Shown here piece after piece: positions 62,844 through 64,000 of a stretch of DNA of 64,000 bases. The DNA is from Desulfuromonadaceae bacterium (lineage in GTDB: Bacteria; Desulfobacterota; Desulfuromonadia; Geobacterales; Pseudopelobacteraceae). The notes under the pieces are model-generated. The model was given only the letters and a program-made list of their open reading frames with translations, did not search any database and was not told the origin of the DNA. A program made the translations under genes and the position numbers. Location: assembly GCA_028683435.1 (NCBI GenBank), contig JAQUIG010000005.1, positions 1 through 64,000 of the forward strand, given 5' to 3'. The stretch's first letter is position 1. Each line of letters begins with the position of its first letter.

Positions 62844-64000
62844 GTGAACATTTCATCGTCACATAATCATCGTACGGCTCTGCACCGGTTCGTAGCAGCC
62901 GGCGTCGGCAGGCTGCTCTCGTGGCTTCTTCCCGATAAAAACCATTCCGGCCTGTTTTTCTTCTTTCCTTTTTGCCACATCGGCGGTGCCGAGCGGGTCC
63001 ACGCGGATATCGTCACCTGCTTTGCCGCGGAACGACCCTGGGTCTTCTTCTGTAAATGGTCACCCCGGCCGGGTGTGCTCCGGGAGGAATTCGGCAGATC
63101 CGCCCGCATTTTTGACTGGCGCTTGCGCCTGAAATACAGCTACCCGTTCAGCGCCTGGCTCATGGCGGGCGTTGTCAACAGGCACCCCAACGCGGTCGTC
63201 TTCGGCTGCAACACCCTCTTTTTCTACAAGATGCTCCCGTATCTTGCCGAACACGTCCGGGTCGTGGACCTGTTCCATGCCTTCGGCGGCGGCGCGGAGG
63301 AGTTCAGCCTGCCGGTGGCGCAGCGTATCGATACCCGCGTCGTTATCACGCCGCAGACCAGGGATGATCTGGTAATGCAATACCGCAGCAATGGTGTTGA
63401 TGCCGCATTGAACACGCGGATAGAGGTTATCGGAAACCGCGTGGAGATCCCGCCCCTCTACCCTGGAAAACCTGCGGTCGGGACTCTGGACATCCTCTTT
63501 GTCGGCCGCGCTTCGGCTGAAAAACGGGTCCATATTGCGGGCCGTGTTGCCGCGCTCTGTGCCGAAAGAAGCATCCCTGTCACGCTCACGATGGTTGGTG
63601 ACCTGGTGGATGGCGTTGCCGCGGCCGACCGCCCATTATGCCGTTTCATGGGCGAAGTGACGGATCAGGCGCTCTTGAAAGAGTTGTATGCACATGCGCA
63701 TGTGCTCCTTCTTACCTCCAGCCGGGAAGGGTTCCCGATGGTGATCATGGAGGCGATGGCGCAGGGGGTGGTGCCGGTCGCTACCGATGTCGGTGGCATT
63801 GCTCTCCACCTGCAGACCGGTGCAAACGGCTGGCTGATAGAGAATGCCGTGGATGAGGATATGATTGCCGAAGCGATGTTCGCTGCTATAGAAACACTTT
63901 TCCGCAACAGGGAGCTGTTGTCGCGCCTGTCCGCTGCGGCCTATGACTATGCCCGGGAGAATTTCGGGGGAGAGGCGTTTTGCTGTCGCTACCGGTCGCT
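62844..64000 (+). CDS. glycosyltransferase family 4, partial at window end
   Basis: An open frame runs from GTG 62844 (AAGGGGGG upstream) to the window edge, about 385 codons without a stop. The N-terminal half has FFFPFCHIGGAERVHADIV near residue 40. The C-terminal half has the GT-B donor signature: VGRASAEKR near 225, TSSREGFPMVIMEAMAQGV near 290, then PVATDVGGI. It is therefore a retaining GT4 transferase. The 3' end and operon partners lie beyond the window. The G+C content appears higher than upstream, which may signal a variable surface-polysaccharide locus. Confidence 0.88.
   Translation, partial: MNISSSHNHRTALHRFVAAGVGRLLSWLLPDKNHSGLFFFFPFCHIGGAERVHADIVTCFAAERPWVFFCKWSPRPGVLREEFGRSARIFDWRLRLKYSYPFSAWLMAGVVNRHPNAVVFGCNTLFFYKMLPYLAEHVRVVDLFHAFGGGAEEFSLPVAQRIDTRVVITPQTRDDLVMQYRSNGVDAALNTRIEVIGNRVEIPPLYPGKPAVGTLDILFVGRASAEKRVHIAGRVAALCAERSIPVTLTMVGDLVDGVAAADRPLCRFMGEVTDQALLKELYAHAHVLLLTSSREGFPMVIMEAMAQGVVPVATDVGGIALHLQTGANGWLIENAVDEDMIAEAMFAAIETLFRNRELLSRLSAAAYDYARENFGGEAFCCRYRS

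Noticed and set aside
1..64000. CRISPR arrays, insertion sequences, prophage genes
   Set aside because: No regularly spaced repeats, transposase, integrase or phage structural genes were seen.

Overview
The window looks like chromosomal DNA of a Geobacter-type bacterium (Desulfuromonadia). This rests on a conserved-looking small dihaem c-type cytochrome beside the heat-shock operon, a KDO8P-type DAHP synthase, parvulin lipoproteins, a CheY-CheC-diguanylate cyclase operon, and many two-component and sigma-54 style regulators. There is no plasmid, phage, insertion sequence or CRISPR array. Genes are densely packed, with many 1-8 base overlaps, and no gene-free stretch exceeds about 300 bases. 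The longest are 22659-22951, 14288-14579, 1918-2195, 51495-51751 and 17541-17789; they hold promoters, hairpins and one repeat copy but no gene I can support.

Layout. 1-11 kb: speA, hsp20-lon, an amidohydrolase, ileS-lspA and mreB. 11-14.3 kb: a heptose operon (a glycosyltransferase-like protein with no DxD motif, gmhA, hldE). 14.5-22.7 kb: a double pseudo-receiver protein, two parvulin lipoproteins, thiL, transketolase, a Crp/Fnr regulator and DAHP synthase. 22.9-25.2 kb: three overlapping genes for zinc-ribbon proteins of unknown function. 25.3-27.2 kb: CheY, CheC and a PAS-GGDEF cyclase. 27.4-34.4 kb: uvsE, thiM-thiE and a probable light/photoprotection neighbourhood. This last part holds a CarH/LitR-like B12-binding MerR regulator, a divergent operon (small protein, DUF1499 lipoprotein, NmrA-like SDR), a cytidylate-kinase-like protein and a RudS-like tRNA 4-thiouridine desulfidase candidate.

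34.4-40.3 kb: the hrcA-grpE-dnaK-dnaJ heat-shock genes with a CIRCE-like operator, then a membrane protein and a dihaem cytochrome. 40.3-46.1 kb: rbgA, an RlmL-type methyltransferase, coaE, tRNA-Arg(CCG), a 58-residue lipoprotein, DoxX and prfC. 46.2-54 kb: a chemotaxis operon (cheW-cheA-cheR-HDOD-cheB), divergent from a FleQ/FlrC-like sigma-54 activator and a lytic transglycosylase. 54-57.5 kb: glgC, murI, a GerMN protein and a conserved-looking hypothetical. 57.5-60.5 kb: a CbiQ-CbiO ECF transporter divergent from nikR, crcB and DUF190. 60.5-64 kb: the start of a polysaccharide locus (fcl, a flippase, and a glycosyltransferase cut by the window end).

The most interesting items are the CarH/RudS/UvsE neighbourhood, the three-gene zinc-ribbon operon, and a dispersed intergenic element of about 85-105 bp. 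The element is present in three full-length and one shortened copy; its stems keep pairing although their sequences differ. All family assignments come from reading motifs; no database search was run.
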